Shown one piece after another: positions 21,367 to 35,945 of a stretch of DNA of 64,000 nt. The notes beneath the pieces were generated by a model. It had not been told where the DNA came from and did no database searches. It was given only the letters and a program-made list of their open reading frames with translations. The position numbers and the translations under genes were made by a program. This DNA comes from Nematostella vectensis (Eukaryota; Cnidaria; Anthozoa; Actiniaria; Edwardsiidae): assembly GCF_932526225.1 (NCBI RefSeq), contig NC_064048.1, positions 11,601,665-11,665,664 on the forward strand. Reading direction: 5' to 3'. The stretch's first letter is position 1. Each line of letters starts with the position of its first letter.

Positions 21367-22258
21367 GTTCAAGATAACGTTTTTTAGTATTTTTTTATAA
21401 TACTCATCAAAAAAGTGGTGTGACATAGGTTCGTCTACCTGATCCAGGATACTAAAGATACAGGCTTGATATGCATTATATACAGCTAGCAAAATGAGCT
21501 TGCTAGCTTTACTGATTATTTGTATTCGATATTTTCCTAGTAAGAGAACAAAAATAAAAAGCAAAGAGTCGAGGAAGTAAACAAGTTATGTGATCTTTAA
21601 TGTTTTATTAGGAGGGGTACATTTTGTACAAAGAAGCATACATAGAATATGCTTAAAAGTGCAGTGTGATGAAGAGCTTTGCAATAGCTCTCCGGCCAGG
21701 ACACAAGGAATTTCAGTCAAATTCTAATGTTGACCTAAGAGCCTTTGGTCCATGTGGAAGACTTAAATTCAAAGGAAATGCCCACAAACTGTCAATAAAC
21801 ATTCAGTAAAATATCGAATATTATTTTAACAAAGCATTGACAACTATTAAAGTTCAACTGTGTGTAGACAATTGAAAGCCTACAAGAAACACTGACTCCA
21901 GACATGCGCAGTGCCATGACGCTGCCCCTTTAATGAGTGGAGAGGGGAGGGATACAAGTTTATTAAAAGTCTATTTGTGAGACCAACAAACTGGTTGAAA
22001 GAACAAGCGTGTTAATAGTAAAACAATTATTTGATTACAAAACTACTGTAGATTCCTTTGCACCAAGATAATAACACACATTATTTTGTTTGTTATTTAG
22101 GAGGAACGATACGAGCTCTACGAGACAAATGAGAAGTATTTATTACTCATCTAAATTATACACGTAAATAATAATATTCAAAAGAACTACTGTAACCAAG
22201 TAAGTAACACTCACATGTTTTTAAAATTTTAAATAAGTATACAGTTTCATTCAGATAC
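20541..22258 (+). repeat. Repeat unit 13 (1718 bases)
   Basis: It is subtype G1 with poly-T 41. The A-run is A7 rather than A8. Private changes are T to G at 21707 and T to C at 22197. The candidate RNA is at 21087-21313. Confidence 0.97.
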
Positions 22259-23038
22259 ATCTTGTGGTCACTGTGCCATCTACAGGGCCATACCCAAAGC
22301 ACCTGTGCACCCCATCCAACTAAGGGCATCGGCTGCACAGATGTTCCTGATAAATGGGGCAGGAAAATTTTCCGCGACACCGTGCTTTCATGGTCCCCCA
22401 TGATTCCTTGTTGGGTGAAGCCCCTCTAGATGTTGACATGTCAACTTCGCAGTCACATGAAAGAAATGTCTAATAGTGTTTTGCAGTCAAGTTGGTTTAC
22501 GATAATTGGTTACAATAGTTGGTTACAATAATTTTGAAAAATTGTTATCATAGCTATGGTCAAATACTGTACATAGAACTGCAAATAAAAAGACTAAAAA
22601 AAATAATAATAAAAATAAAGCAAAACTAAAAGTAAAGCAAAAAACGACAGAGACATTCTGTACACAATAAAAGACAATGCGCCCGCGTGCGTTACGATGC
22701 CACGCCGACATAGCGAGCCCCCAAGGGACCCAAAACGCCCACATAGACCTGTATTTTTTTTCATCCTATATCTCAGCGAGCTGTGCGTGGCGTAACCGTA
22801 TTACAGGCCTGGGATCCTGGTTATTGTCCTCCCCATTAATGCGCGGGTTGGAATACCTTGCAAGAGTGTTGTACAGCATATTCGCCGGAAATATCGGTGC
22901 TTGGGGCCTTCGGGTTCTTTACAGCCTTCCGTAAAAGCCTTGTGCTGCCATACCGATTGGGTAATCCGTATGTATGGTTTCCGTTTTGTTCTTTAGGCCG
23001 GGTTCGATCCCAGGCCAATGGCCTTTTTTTTTCTCTAT

Positions 23039-23077
<39 letters not shown>

Positions 23078-23969
23078 GTTCAAGATAACGTTTTTTAGTA
23101 TTTTTTTATAATACTCATCAAAAAAGTGGTGTGACATAGGTTCGTCTACCTGATCCAGGATACTAAAGATACAGGCTTGATATGCATTATATACAGCTAG
23201 CAAAATGAGCTTGCTAGCTTTACTGATTATTTGTATTCGATATTTTCCTAGTAAGAGAACAAAAATAAAAAGCAAAGAGTCGAGGAAGTAAACAAGTTAT
23301 GTGATCTTTAATGTTTTATTAGGAGGGGTACATTTTGTACAAAGAAGCATACATAGAATATGCTTAAAAGTGCAGTGTGATGAAGAGCTTTGCAATAGCT
23401 CTCCGGCCAGGACACAATGAATTTCAGTCAAATTCTAATGTTGACCTAAGAGCCTTTGGTCCATGTGGAAGACTTAAATTCAAAGGAAATGCCCACAAAC
23501 TGTCAATAAACATTCAGTAAAATATCGAATATTATTTTAACAAAGCATTGACAACTATTAAAGTTCAACTGTGTGTAGACAATTGAAAGCCTACAAGAAA
23601 CACTGACTCCAGACATGCGCAGTGCCATGACGCTGCCCCTTTAATGAGTGGAGAGGGGAGGGATACAAGTTTATTAAAAGTCTATTTGTGAGACCAACAA
23701 ACTGGTTGAAAGAACAAGCGTGTTAATAGTAAAACAATTATTTGATTACAAAACTACTGTAGATTCCTTTGCACCAAGATAATAACACACATTATTTTGT
23801 TTGTTATTTAGGAGGAACGATACGAGCTCTACGAGACAAATGAGAAGTATTTATTACTCATCTAAATTATACACGTAAATAATAATATTCAAAAGAACTA
23901 CTGTAACTAAGTAAGTAACACTCACATGTTTTTAAAATTTTAAATAAGTATACAGTTTCATTCAGATAC
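22259..23969 (+). repeat. Repeat unit 14 (1711 bases)
   Basis: It is subtype G2 with poly-T 32. The candidate RNA is at 22806-23032. Confidence 0.97.
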
Positions 23970-24749
23970 ATCTTGTGGTCACTGTGCCATCTACAGGGCC
24001 ATACCCAAAGCACCTGTGCACCCCATCCAACTAAGGGCATCGGCTGCACAGATGTTCCTGATAAATGGGGCAGGAAAATTTTCCGCGACACCGTGCTTTC
24101 ATGGTCCCCCATGATTCCTTGTTGGGTGAAGCCCCTCTAGATGTTGACATGTCAACTTCGCAGTCACATGAAAGAAATGTCTAATAGTGTTTTGCAGTCA
24201 AGTTGGTTTACGATAATTGGTTACAATAGTTGGTTACAATAATTTTGAAAAATTGTTATCATAGCTATGGTCAAATACTGTACATAGAACTGCAAATAAA
24301 AAGACTAAAAAAAATAATAATAAAAATAAAGCAAAACTAAAAGTAAAGCAAAAAACGACAGAGACATTCTGTACACAATAAAAGACAATGCGCCCGCGTG
24401 CGTTACGATGCCACGCCGACATAGCGAGCCCCCAAGGGACCCAAAACGCCCACATAGACCTGTATTTTTTTTCATCCTATATCTCAGCGAGCTGTGCGTG
24501 GCGTAACCGTATTACAGGCCTGGGATCCTGGTTATTGTCCTCCCCATTAATGCGCGGGTTGGAATACCTTGCAAGAGTGTTGTACAGCATATTCGCCGGA
24601 AATATCGGTGCTTGGGGCCTTCGGGTTCTTTACAGCCTTCCGTAAAAGCCTTGTGCTGCCATACCGATTGGGTAATCCGTATGTATGGTTTCCGTTTTGT
24701 TCTTTAGGCCGGGTTCGATCCCAGGCCAATGGCCTTTTTTTTTCTCTAT

Positions 24750-24790
<41 letters not shown>

Positions 24791-25682
24791 GTTCAAGATA
24801 ACGTTTTTTAGTATTTTTTTATAATACTCATCAAAAAAGTGGTGTGACATAGGTTCGTCTACCTGATCCAGGATACTAAAGATACAGGCTTGATATGCAT
24901 TATATACAGCTAGCAAAATGAGCTTGCTAGCTTTACTGATTATTTGTATTCGATATTTTCCTAGTAAAAGAACAAAAATAAAAGGCAAAGAGTCGAGGAA
25001 GTAAACAAGTTATGTGATCTTTAATGTTTTATTAGGAGGGGTACATTTTGTACAAAGAAGCATACATAGAATATGCTTAAAAGTGCAGTGTGATGAAGAG
25101 CTTTGCAATAGCTCTCCGGCCAGGACACAATGAATTTCAGTCAAATTCTAATGTTGACCTAAGAGCCTTTGGTCCATGTGGAAGACTTAAATTCAAAGGA
25201 AATGCCCACAAACTGTCAATAAACATTCAGTAAAATATCGAATATTATTTTAACAAAGCATTGACAACTATTAAAGTTCAACTGTGTGTAGACAATTGAA
25301 AGCCTACAAGAAACACTGACTCCAGACATGCGCAGTGCCATGACGCTGCCCCTTTAATGAGTGGAGAGGGGAGGGATACAAGTTTATTAAAAGTCTATTT
25401 GTGAGACCAACAAACTGGTTGAAAGAACAAGCGTGTTAATAGTAAAACAATTATTTGATTACAAAACTACTGTAGATTCCTTTGCACCAAGATAATAACA
25501 CACATTATTTTGTTTGTTATTTAGGAGGAACGATACGAGCTCTACGAGACAAATGAGAAGTATTTATTACTCATCTAAATTATACACGTAAATAATAATA
25601 TTCAAAAGAACTACTGTAACTAAGTAAGTAACACTCACATGTTTTTAAAATTTTAAATAAGTATACAGTTTCATTCAGATAC
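23970..25682 (+). repeat. Repeat unit 15 (1713 bases)
   Basis: It is subtype G2 with poly-T 34. It has a private G to A at 24968, and A to G at 24984 shared with the adjacent unit 16. The candidate RNA is at 24517-24743. Confidence 0.97.
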
Positions 25683-26462
25683 ATCTTGTGGTCACTGTGC
25701 CATCTACAGGGCCATACCCAAAGCACCTGTGCACCCCATCCAACTAAGGGCATCGGCTGCACAGATGTTCCTGATAAATGGGGCAGGAAAATTTTCCGCG
25801 ACACCGTGCTTTCATGGTCCCCCATGATTCCTTGTTGGGTGAAGCCCCTCTAGATGTTGACATGTCAACTTCGCAGTCACATGAAAGAAATGTCTAATAG
25901 TGTTTTGCAGTCAAGTTGGTTTACGATAATTGGTTACAATAGTTGGTTACAATAATTTTGAAAAATTGTTATCATAGCTATGGTCAAATACTGTACATAG
26001 AACTGCAAATAAAAAGACTAAAAAAAATAATAATAAAAATAAAGCAAAACTAAAAGTAAAGCAAAAAACGACAGAGACATTCTGTACACAATAAAAGACA
26101 ATGCGCCCGCGTGCGTTACGATGCCACGCCGACATAGCGAGCCCCCAAGGGACCCAAAACGCCCACATAGACCTGTATTTTTTTTCATCCTATATCTCAG
26201 CGAGCTGTGCGTGGCGTAACCGTATTACAGGCCTGGGATCCTGGTTATTGTCCTCCCCATTAATGCGCGGGTTGGAATACCTTGCAAGAGTGTTGTACAG
26301 CATATTCGCCGGAAATATCGGTGCTTGGGGCCTTCGGGTTCTTTACAGCCTTCCGTAAAAGCCTTGTGCTGCCATACCGATTGGGTAATCCGTATGTATG
26401 GTTTCCGTTTTGTTCTTTAGGCCGGGTTCGATCCCAGGCCAATGGCCTTTTTTTTTCTCTAT

Positions 26463-26501
<39 letters not shown>

Positions 26502-27393
26502 GTTCAAGATAACGTTTTTTAGTATTTTTTTATAATACTCATCAAAAAAGTGGTGTGACATAGGTTCGTCTACCTGATCCAGGATACTAAAGATACAGGC
26601 TTGATATGCATTATATACAGCTAGCAAAATGAGCTTGCTAGCTTTACTGATTATTTGTATTCGATATTTTCCTAGTAAGAGAACAAAAATAAAAGGCAAA
26701 GAGTCGAGGAAGTAAACAAGTTATGTGATCTTTAATGTTTTATTAGGAGGGGTACATTTTGTACAAAGAAGCATACATAGAATATGCTTAAAAGTGCAGT
26801 GTGATGAAGAGCTTTGCAATAGCTCTCCGGCCAGGACACAATGAATTTCAGTCAAATTCTAATGTTGACCTAAGAGCCTTTGGTCCATGTGGAAGACTTA
26901 AATTCAAAGGAAATGCCCACAAACTGTCAATAAACATTCAGTAAAATATCGAATATTATTTTAACAAAGCATTGACAACTATTAAAGTTCAACTGTGTGT
27001 AGACAATTGAAAGCCTACAAGAAACACTGACTCCAGACATGCGCAGTGCCATGACGCTGCCCCTTTAATGAGTGGAGAGGGGAGGGATACAAGTTTATTA
27101 AAAGTCTATTTGTGAGACCAACAAACTGGTTGAAAGAACAAGCGTGTTAATAGTAAAACAATTATTTGATTACAAAACTACTGTAGATTCCTTTGCACCA
27201 AGATAATAACACACATTATTTTGTTTGTTATTTAGGAGGAACGATACGAGCTCTACGAGACAAATGAGAAGTATTTATTACTCATCTAAATTATACACGT
27301 AAATAATAATATTCAAAAGAACTACTGTAACTAAGTAAGTAACACTCACATGTTTTTAAAATTTTAAATAAGTATACAGTTTCATTCAGATAC
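25683..27393 (+). repeat. Repeat unit 16 (1711 bases)
   Basis: It is subtype G2 with poly-T 32. It shares A to G (26695) with unit 15. The candidate RNA is at 26230-26456. Confidence 0.97.
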
Positions 27394-28173
27394 ATCTTGT
27401 GGTCACTGTGCCATCTACAGGGCCATACCCAAAGCACCTGTGCACCCCATCCAACTAAGGGCATCGGCTGCACAGATGTTCCTGATAAATGGGGCAGGAA
27501 AATTTTCCGCGACACCGTGCTTTCATGGTCCCCCATGATTCCTTGTTGGGTGAAGCCCCTCTAGATGTTGACATGTCAACTTCGCAGTCACATGAAAGAA
27601 ATGTCTAATAGTGTTTTGCAGTCAAGTTGGTTTACGATAATTGGTTACAATAGTTGGTTACAATAATTTTGAAAAATTGTTATCATAGCTATGGTCAAAT
27701 ACTGTACATAGAACTGCAAATAAAAAAACTAAAAAAAATAATAATAAAAATAAAGCAAAACTAAAAATAAAGCAAAAAACGACAGAGACATTCTGTACAC
27801 AATAAAAGACAATGCGCCCGCGTGCGTTACGATGCCACGCCGACATAGCGAGCCCCCAAGGGACCCAAAACGCCCACATAGACCTGTATTTTTTTTCATC
27901 CTATATCTCAGCGAGCTGTGCGTGGCGTAACCGTATTACAGGCCTGGGATCCTGGTTATTGTCCTCCCCATTAATGCGCGGGTTGGAATACCTTGCAAGA
28001 GTGTTGTACAGCATATTCGCCGGAAATATCGGTGCTTGGGGCCTTCGGGTTCTTTACAGCCTTCCGTAAAAGCCTTGTGCTGCCATACCGATTGGGTAAT
28101 CCGTATGTATGGTTTCCGTTTTGTTCTTTAGGCCGGGTTCGATACCAGGCCAATGGCCTTTTTTTTTCTCTAT

Positions 28174-28214
<41 letters not shown>

Positions 28215-29106
28215 GTTCAAGATAACGTTTTTTAGTATTTTTTTATAATACTCATCAAAAAAGTGGTGTGACATAGGTTCGTCTACCTGATCCAGGATAC
28301 TAAAGATACAGGCTTGATATGCATTATATACAGCTAGCAAAATGAGCTTGCTAGCTTTACTGATTATTTGTATTCGATATTTTCCTAGTAAGAGAACAAA
28401 AATAAAAAGCAAAGAGTCGAGGAAGTAAACAAGTTATGTGATCTTTAATGTTTTATTAGGAGGGGTACATTTTGTACAAAGAAGCATACATAGAATATGC
28501 TTAAAAGTGCAGTGTGATGAAGAGCTTTGCAATAGCTCTCCGGCCAGGACACAATGAATTTCAGTCAAATTCTAATGTTGACCTAAGAGCCTTTGGTCCA
28601 TGTGGAAGACTTAAATTCAAAGGAAATGCCCACAAACTGTCAATAAACATTCAGTAAAATATCGAATATTATTTTAACAAAGCATTGACAACTATTAAAG
28701 TTCAACTGTGTGTAGACAATTGAAAGCCTACAAGAAACACTGACTCCAGACATGCGCAGTGCCATGACGCTGCCCCTTTAATGAGTGGAGAGGGGAGGGA
28801 TACAAGTTTATTAAAAGTCTATTTGTGAGACCAACAAACTGGTTGAAAGAACAAGCGTGTTAATAGTAAAACAATTATTTGATTACAAAACTACTGTAGA
28901 TTCCTTTGCACCAAGATAATAACACACATTATTTTGTTTGTTATTTAGGAGGAACGATACGAGCTCTACGAGACAAATGAGAAGTATTTATTACTCATCT
29001 AAATTATACACGTAAATAATAAAATTCAAAAGAACTACTGTAACTAAGTAAGTAACACTCACATGTTTTTAAAATTTTAAATAAGTATACAGTTTCATTC
29101 AGATAC
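27394..29106 (+). repeat. Repeat unit 17 (1713 bases)
   Basis: It is subtype G2 with poly-T 34. It has four private changes: G to A at 27727, G to A at 27767, C to A at 28144 (in the 3' arm of the RNA's closing helix) and T to A at 29023. The candidate RNA is at 27941-28167. Confidence 0.97.
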
Positions 29107-29886
29107 ATCTTGTGGTCACTGTGCCATCTACAGGGCCATACCCAAAGCACCTGTGCACCCCATCCAACTAAGGGCATCGGCTGCACAGATGTTCCTGATA
29201 AATGGGGCAGGAAAATTTTCCGCGACACCGTGCTTTCATGGTCCCCCATGATTCCTTGTTGGGTGAAGCCCCTCTAGATGTTGACATGTCAACTTCGCAG
29301 TCACATGAAAGAAATGTCTAATAGTGTTTTGCAGTCAAGTTGGTTTACGATAATTGGTTACAATAGTTGGTTACAATAATTTTGAAAAATTGTTATCATA
29401 GCTATGGTCAAATACTGTACATAGAACTGCAAATAAAAAGACTAAAAAAAATAATAATAAAAATAAAGCAAAACTAAAAGTAAAGCAAAAAACGACAGAG
29501 ACATTCTGTACACAATAAAAGACAATGCGCCCGCGTGCGTTACGATGCCACGCCGACATAGCGAGCCCCCAAGGGACCCAAAACGCCCACATAGACCTGT
29601 ATTTTTTTTCATCCTATATCTCAGCGAGCTGTGCGTGGCGTAACCGTATTACAGGCCTGGGATCCTGGTTATTGTCCTCCCCATTAATGCGCGGGTTGGA
29701 ATACCTTGCAAGAGTGTTGTACAGCATATTCGCCGGAAATATCGGTGCTTGGGGCCTTCGGGTTCTTTACAGCCTTCCGTAAAAGCCTTGTGCTGCCATA
29801 CCGATTGGGTAATCCGTATGTATGGTTTCCGTTTTGTTCTTTAGGCCGGGTTCGATCCCAGGCCAATGGCCTTTTTTTTTCTCTAT

Positions 29887-29927
<41 letters not shown>

Positions 29928-30819
29928 GTTCAAGATAACGTTTTTTAGTATTTTTTTATAATACTCATCAAAAAAGTGGTGTGACATAGGTTCGTCTACC
30001 TGATCCAGGATACTAAAGATACAGGCTTGATATGCATTATATACAGCTAGCAAAATGAGCTTGCTAGCTTTACTGATTATTTGTATTCGATATTTTCCTA
30101 GTAAGAGAACAAAAATAAAAAGCAAAGAGTCGAGGAAGTAAACAAGTTATGTGATCTTTAATGTTTTATTAGGAGGGGTACATTTTGTACAAAGAAGCAT
30201 ACATAGAATATGCTTAAAAGTGCAGTGTGATGAAGAGCTTTGCAATAGCTCTCCGGCCAGGACACAATGAATTTCAGTCAAATTCTAATGTTGACCTAAG
30301 AGCCTTTGGTCCATGTGGAAGACTTAAATTCAAAGGAAATGCCCACAAACTGTCAATAAACATTCAGTAAAATATCGAATATTATTTTAACAAAGCATTG
30401 ACAACTATTAAAGTTCAACTGTGTGTAGACAATTGAAAGCCTACAAGAAACACTGACTCCAGACATGCGCAGTGCCATGACGCTGCCCCTTTAATGAGTG
30501 GAGAGGGGAGGGATACAAGTTTATTAAAAGTCTATTTGTGAGACCAACAAACTGGTTGAAAGAACAAGCGTGTTAATAGTAAAACAATTATTTGATTACA
30601 AAACTACTGTAGATTCCTTTGCACCAAGATAATAACACACATTATTTTGTTTGTTATTTAGGAGGAACGATACGAGCTCTACGAGACAAATGAGAAGTAT
30701 TTATTACTCATCTAAATTATACACGTAAATAATAATATTCAAAAGAACTACTGTAACTAAGTAAGTAACACTCACATGTTTTTAAAATTTTAAATAAGTA
30801 TACAGTTTCATTCAGATAC
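29107..30819 (+). repeat. Repeat unit 18 (1713 bases)
   Basis: It is subtype G1 with poly-T 35. The candidate RNA is at 29654-29880. Confidence 0.97.
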
Positions 30820-31599
30820 ATCTTGTGGTCACTGTGCCATCTACAGGGCCATACCCAAAGCACCTGTGCACCCCATCCAACTAAGGGCATCGGCTGCACA
30901 GATGTTCCTGATAAATGGGGCAGGAAAATTTTCCGCGACACCGTGCTTTCATGGTCCCCCATGATTCCTTGTTGGGTGAAGCCCCTCTAGATGTTGACAT
31001 GTCAACTTCGCAGTCACATGAAAGAAATGTCTAATAGTGTTTTGCAGTCAAGTTGGTTTACGATAATTGGTTACAATAGTTGGTTACAATAATTTTGAAA
31101 AATTGTTATCATAGCTATGGTCAAATACTGTACATAGAACTGCAAATAAAAAGACTAAAAAAAATAATAATAAAAATAAAGCAAAACTAAAAGTAAAGCA
31201 AAAAACGACAGAGACATTCTGTACACAATAAAAGACAATGCGCCCGCGTGCGTTACGATGCCACGCCGACATAGCGAGCCCCCAAGGGACCCAAAACGCC
31301 CACATAGACCTGTATTTTTTTTCATCCTATATCTCAGCGAGCTGTGCGTGGCGTAACCGTATTACAGGCCTGGGATCCTGGTTATTGTCCTCCCCATTAA
31401 TGCGCGGGTTGGAATACCTTGCAAGAGTGTTGTACAGCATATTCGCCGGAAATATCGGTGCTTGGGGCCTTCGGGTTCTTTACAGCCTTCCGTAAAAGCC
31501 TTGTGCTGCCATACCGATTGGGTAATCCGTATGTATGGTTTCCGTTTTGTTCTTTAGGCCGGGTTCGATCCCAGGCCAATGGCCTTTTTTTTTCTCTAT

Positions 31600-31647
<48 letters not shown>

Positions 31648-32539
31648 GTTCAAGATAACGTTTTTTAGTATTTTTTTATAATACTCATCAAAAAAGTGGT
31701 GTGACATAGGTTCGTCTACCTGATCCAGGATACTAAAGATACAGGCTTGATATGCATTATATACAGCTAGCAAAATGAGCTTGCTAGCTTTACTGATTAT
31801 TTGTATTCGATATTTTCCTAGTAAGAGAACAAAAATAAAAAGCAAAGAGTCGAGGAAGTAAACAAGTTATGTGATCTTTAATGTTTTATTAGGAGGGGTA
31901 CATTTTGTACAAAGAAGCATACATAGAATATGCTTAAAAGTGCAGTGTGATGAAGAGCTTTGCAATAGCTCTCCGGCCAGGACACAATGAATTTCAGTCA
32001 AATTGTAATGTTGACCTAAGAGCCTTTGGTCCATGTGGAAGACTTAAATTCAAAGGAAATGCCCACAAACTGTCAATAAACATTCAGTAAAATATCGAAT
32101 ATTATTTTAACAAAGCATTGACAACTATTAAAGTTCAACTGTGTGTAGACAATTGAAAGCCTACAAGAAACACTGACTCCAGACATGCGCAGTGCCATGA
32201 CGCTGCCCCTTTAATGAGTGGAGAGGGGAGGGATACAAGTTTATTAAAAGTCTATTTGTGAGACCAACAAACTGGTTGAAAGAACAAGCGTGTTAATAGT
32301 AAAACAATTATTTGATTACAAAACTACTGTAGATTCCTTTGCACCAAGATAATAACACACATTATTTTGTTTGTTATTTAGGAGGAACGATACGAGCTCT
32401 ACGAGACAAATGAGAAGTATTTATTACTCATCTAAATTATACACGTAAATAATAATATTCAAAAGAACTACTGTAACTAAGTAAGTAACACTCACATGTT
32501 TTTAAAATTTTAAATAAGTATACAGTTTCATTCAGATAC
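30820..32539 (+). repeat. Repeat unit 19 (1720 bases), longest poly-T
   Basis: It is subtype G1 with poly-T 42, the longest uninterrupted tract in the window. It has a private C to G at 32005. The candidate RNA is at 31367-31593. Confidence 0.97.
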
Positions 32540-34242
32540 ATCTTGTGGTCACTGTGCCATCTACAGGGCCATACCCAAAGCACCTGTGCACCCCATCCAA
32601 CTAAGGGCATCGGCTGCACAGATGTTCCTGATAAATGGGGCAGGAAAATTTTCCGCGACACCGTGCTTTCATGGTCCCCCATGATTCCTTGTTGGGTGAA
32701 GCCCCTCTAGATGTTGACATGTCAACTTCGCAGTCACATGAAAGAAATGTCTAATAGTGTTTTGCAGTCAAGTTGGTTTACGATAATTGGTTACAATAGT
32801 TGGTTACAATAATTTTGAAAAATTGTTATCATAGCTATGGTCAAATACTGTACATAGAACTGCAAATAAAAAGACTAAAAAAAATAATAATAAAAATAAA
32901 GCAAAACTAAAAGTAAAGCAAAAAACGACAGAGACATTCTGTACACAATAAAAGACAATGCGCCCGCGTGCGTTACGATGCCACGCCGACATAGCGAGCC
33001 CCCAAGGGACCCAAAACGCCCACATAGACCTGTATTTTTTTTCATCCTATATCTCAGCGAGCTGTGCGTGGCGTAACCGTATTACAGGCCTGGGATCCTG
33101 GTTATTGTCCTCCCCATTAATGCGCGGGTTGGAATACCTTGCAAGAGTGTTGTACAGCATATTCGCCGGAAATATCGGTGCTTGGGGCCTTCGGGTTCTT
33201 TACAGCCTTCCGTAAAAGCCTTGTGCTGCCATACCGATTGGGTAATCCGTATGTATGGTTTCCGTTTTGTTCTTTAGGCCGGGTTCGATCCCAGGCCAAT
33301 GGCCTTTTTTTTTCTCTATGGTTTTTTTTTTTTTTTTTTTTTTTTACACAGTTCAAGATAACGTTTTTTAGTATTTTTTTATAATACTCATCAAAAAAGT
33401 GGTGTGACATAGGTTCGTCTACCTGATCCAGGATACTAAAGATACAGGCTTGATATGCATTATATACAGCTAGCAAAATGAGCTTGCTAGCTTTACTGAT
33501 TATTTGTATTCGATATTTTCCTAGTAAGAGAACAAAAATAAAAAGCAAAGAGTCGAGGAAGTAAACAAGTTATGTGATCTTTAATGTTTTATTAGGAGGG
33601 GTACATTTTGTACAAAGAAGCATACATAGAATATGCTTAAAAGTGCAGTGTGATGAAGAGCTTTGCAATAGCTCTCCGGCCAGGACACAATGAATTTCAG
33701 TCAAATTCTAATGTTGACCTAAGAGCCTTTGGTCCATGTGGAAGACTTAAATTCAAAGGAAATGCCCACAAACTGTCAATAAACATTCAGTAAAATATCG
33801 AATATTATTTTAACAAAGCATTGACAACTATTAAAGTTCAACTGTGTGTAGACAATTGAAAGCCTACAAGAAACACTGACTCCAGACATGCGCAGTGCCA
33901 TGACGCTGCCCCTTTAATGAGTGGAGAGGGGAGGGATACAAGTTTATTAAAAGTCTATTTGTGAGACCAACAAACTGGTTGAAAGAACAAGCGTGTTAAT
34001 AGTAAAACAATTATTTGATTACAAAACTACTGTAGATTCCTTTGCACCAAGATAATAACACACATTATTTTGTTTGTTATTTAGGAGGAACGATACGAGC
34101 TCTACGAGACAAATGAGAAGTATTTATTACTCATCTAAATTATACACGTAAATAATAATATTCAAAAGAACTACTGTAACTAAGTAAGTAACACTCACAT
34201 GTTTTTAAAATTTTAAATAAGTATACAGTTTCATTCAGATAC
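32540..34242 (+). repeat. Repeat unit 20 (1703 bases)
   Basis: It is subtype G2 with poly-T 24. It is the first of six consecutive near-identical short-tract units. The candidate RNA is at 33087-33313. Confidence 0.97.
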
Positions 34243-35945
34243 ATCTTGTGGTCACTGTGCCATCTACAGGGCCATACCCAAAGCACCTGTGCACCCCATC
34301 CAACTAAGGGCATCGGCTGCACAGATGTTCCTGATAAATGGGGCAGGAAAATTTTCCGCGACACCGTGCTTTCATGGTCCCCCATGATTCCTTGTTGGGT
34401 GAAGCCCCTCTAGATGTTGACATGTCAACTTCGCAGTCACATGAAAGAAATGTCTAATAGTGTTTTGCAGTCAAGTTGGTTTACGATAATTGGTTACAAT
34501 AGTTGGTTACAATAATTTTGAAAAATTGTTATCATAGCTATGGTCAAATACTGTACATAGAACTGCAAATAAAAAGACTAAAAAAAATAATAATAAAAAT
34601 AAAGCAAAACTAAAAGTAAAGCAAAAAACGACAGAGACATTCTGTACACAATAAAAGACAATGCGCCCGCGTGCGTTACGATGCCACGCCGACATAGCGA
34701 GCCCCCAAGGGACCCAAAACGCCCACATAGACCTGTATTTTTTTTCATCCTATATCTCAGCGAGCTGTGCGTGGCGTAACCGTATTACAGGCCTGGGATC
34801 CTGGTTATTGTCCTCCCCATTAATGCGCGGGTTGGAATACCTTGCAAGAGTGTTGTACAGCATATTCGCCGGAAATATCGGTGCTTGGGGCCTTCGGGTT
34901 CTTTACAGCCTTCCGTAAAAGCCTTGTGCTGCCATACCGATTGGGTAATCCGTATGTATGGTTTCCGTTTTGTTCTTTAGGCCGGGTTCGATCCCAGGCC
35001 AATGGCCTTTTTTTTTCTCTATGGTTTTTTTTTTTTTTTTTTTTTTTTACACAGTTCAAGATAACGTTTTTTAGTATTTTTTTATAATACTCATCAAAAA
35101 AGTGGTGTGACATAGGTTCGTCTACCTGATCCAGGATACTAAAGATACAGGCTTGATATGCATTATATACAGCTAGCAAAATGAGCTTGCTAGCTTTACT
35201 GATTATTTGTATTCGATATTTTCCTAGTAAGAGAACAAAAATAAAAAGCAAAGAGTCGAGGAAGTAAACAAGTTATGTGATCTTTAATGTTTTATTAGGA
35301 GGGGTACATTTTGTACAAAGAAGCATACATAGAATATGCTTAAAAGTGCAGTGTGATGAAGAGCTTTGCAATAGCTCTCCGGCCAGGACACAATGAATTT
35401 CAGTCAAATTCTAATGTTGACCTAAGAGCCTTTGGTCCATGTGGAAGACTTAAATTCAAAGGAAATGCCCACAAACTGTCAATAAACATTCAGTAAAATA
35501 TCGAATATTATTTTAACAAAGCATTGACAACTATTAAAGTTCAACTGTGTGTAGACAATTGAAAGCCTACAAGAAACACTGACTCCAGACATGCGCAGTG
35601 CCATGACGCTGCCCCTTTAATGAGTGGAGAGGGGAGGGATACAAGTTTATTAAAAGTCTATTTGTGAGACCAACAAACTGGTTGAAAGAACAAGCGTGTT
35701 AATAGTAAAACAATTATTTGATTACAAAACTACTGTAGATTCCTTTGCACCAAGATAATAACACACATTATTTTGTTTGTTATTTAGGAGGAACGATACG
35801 AGCTCTACGAGACAAATGAGAAGTATTTATTACTCATCTAAATTATACACGTAAATAATAATATTCAAAAGAACTACTGTAACTAAGTAAGTAACACTCA
35901 CATGTTTTTAAAATTTTAAATAAGTATACAGTTTCATTCAGATAC
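34243..35945 (+). repeat. Repeat unit 21 (1703 bases)
   Basis: It is subtype G2 with poly-T 24. I see no difference from unit 20. The candidate RNA is at 34790-35016. Confidence 0.97.
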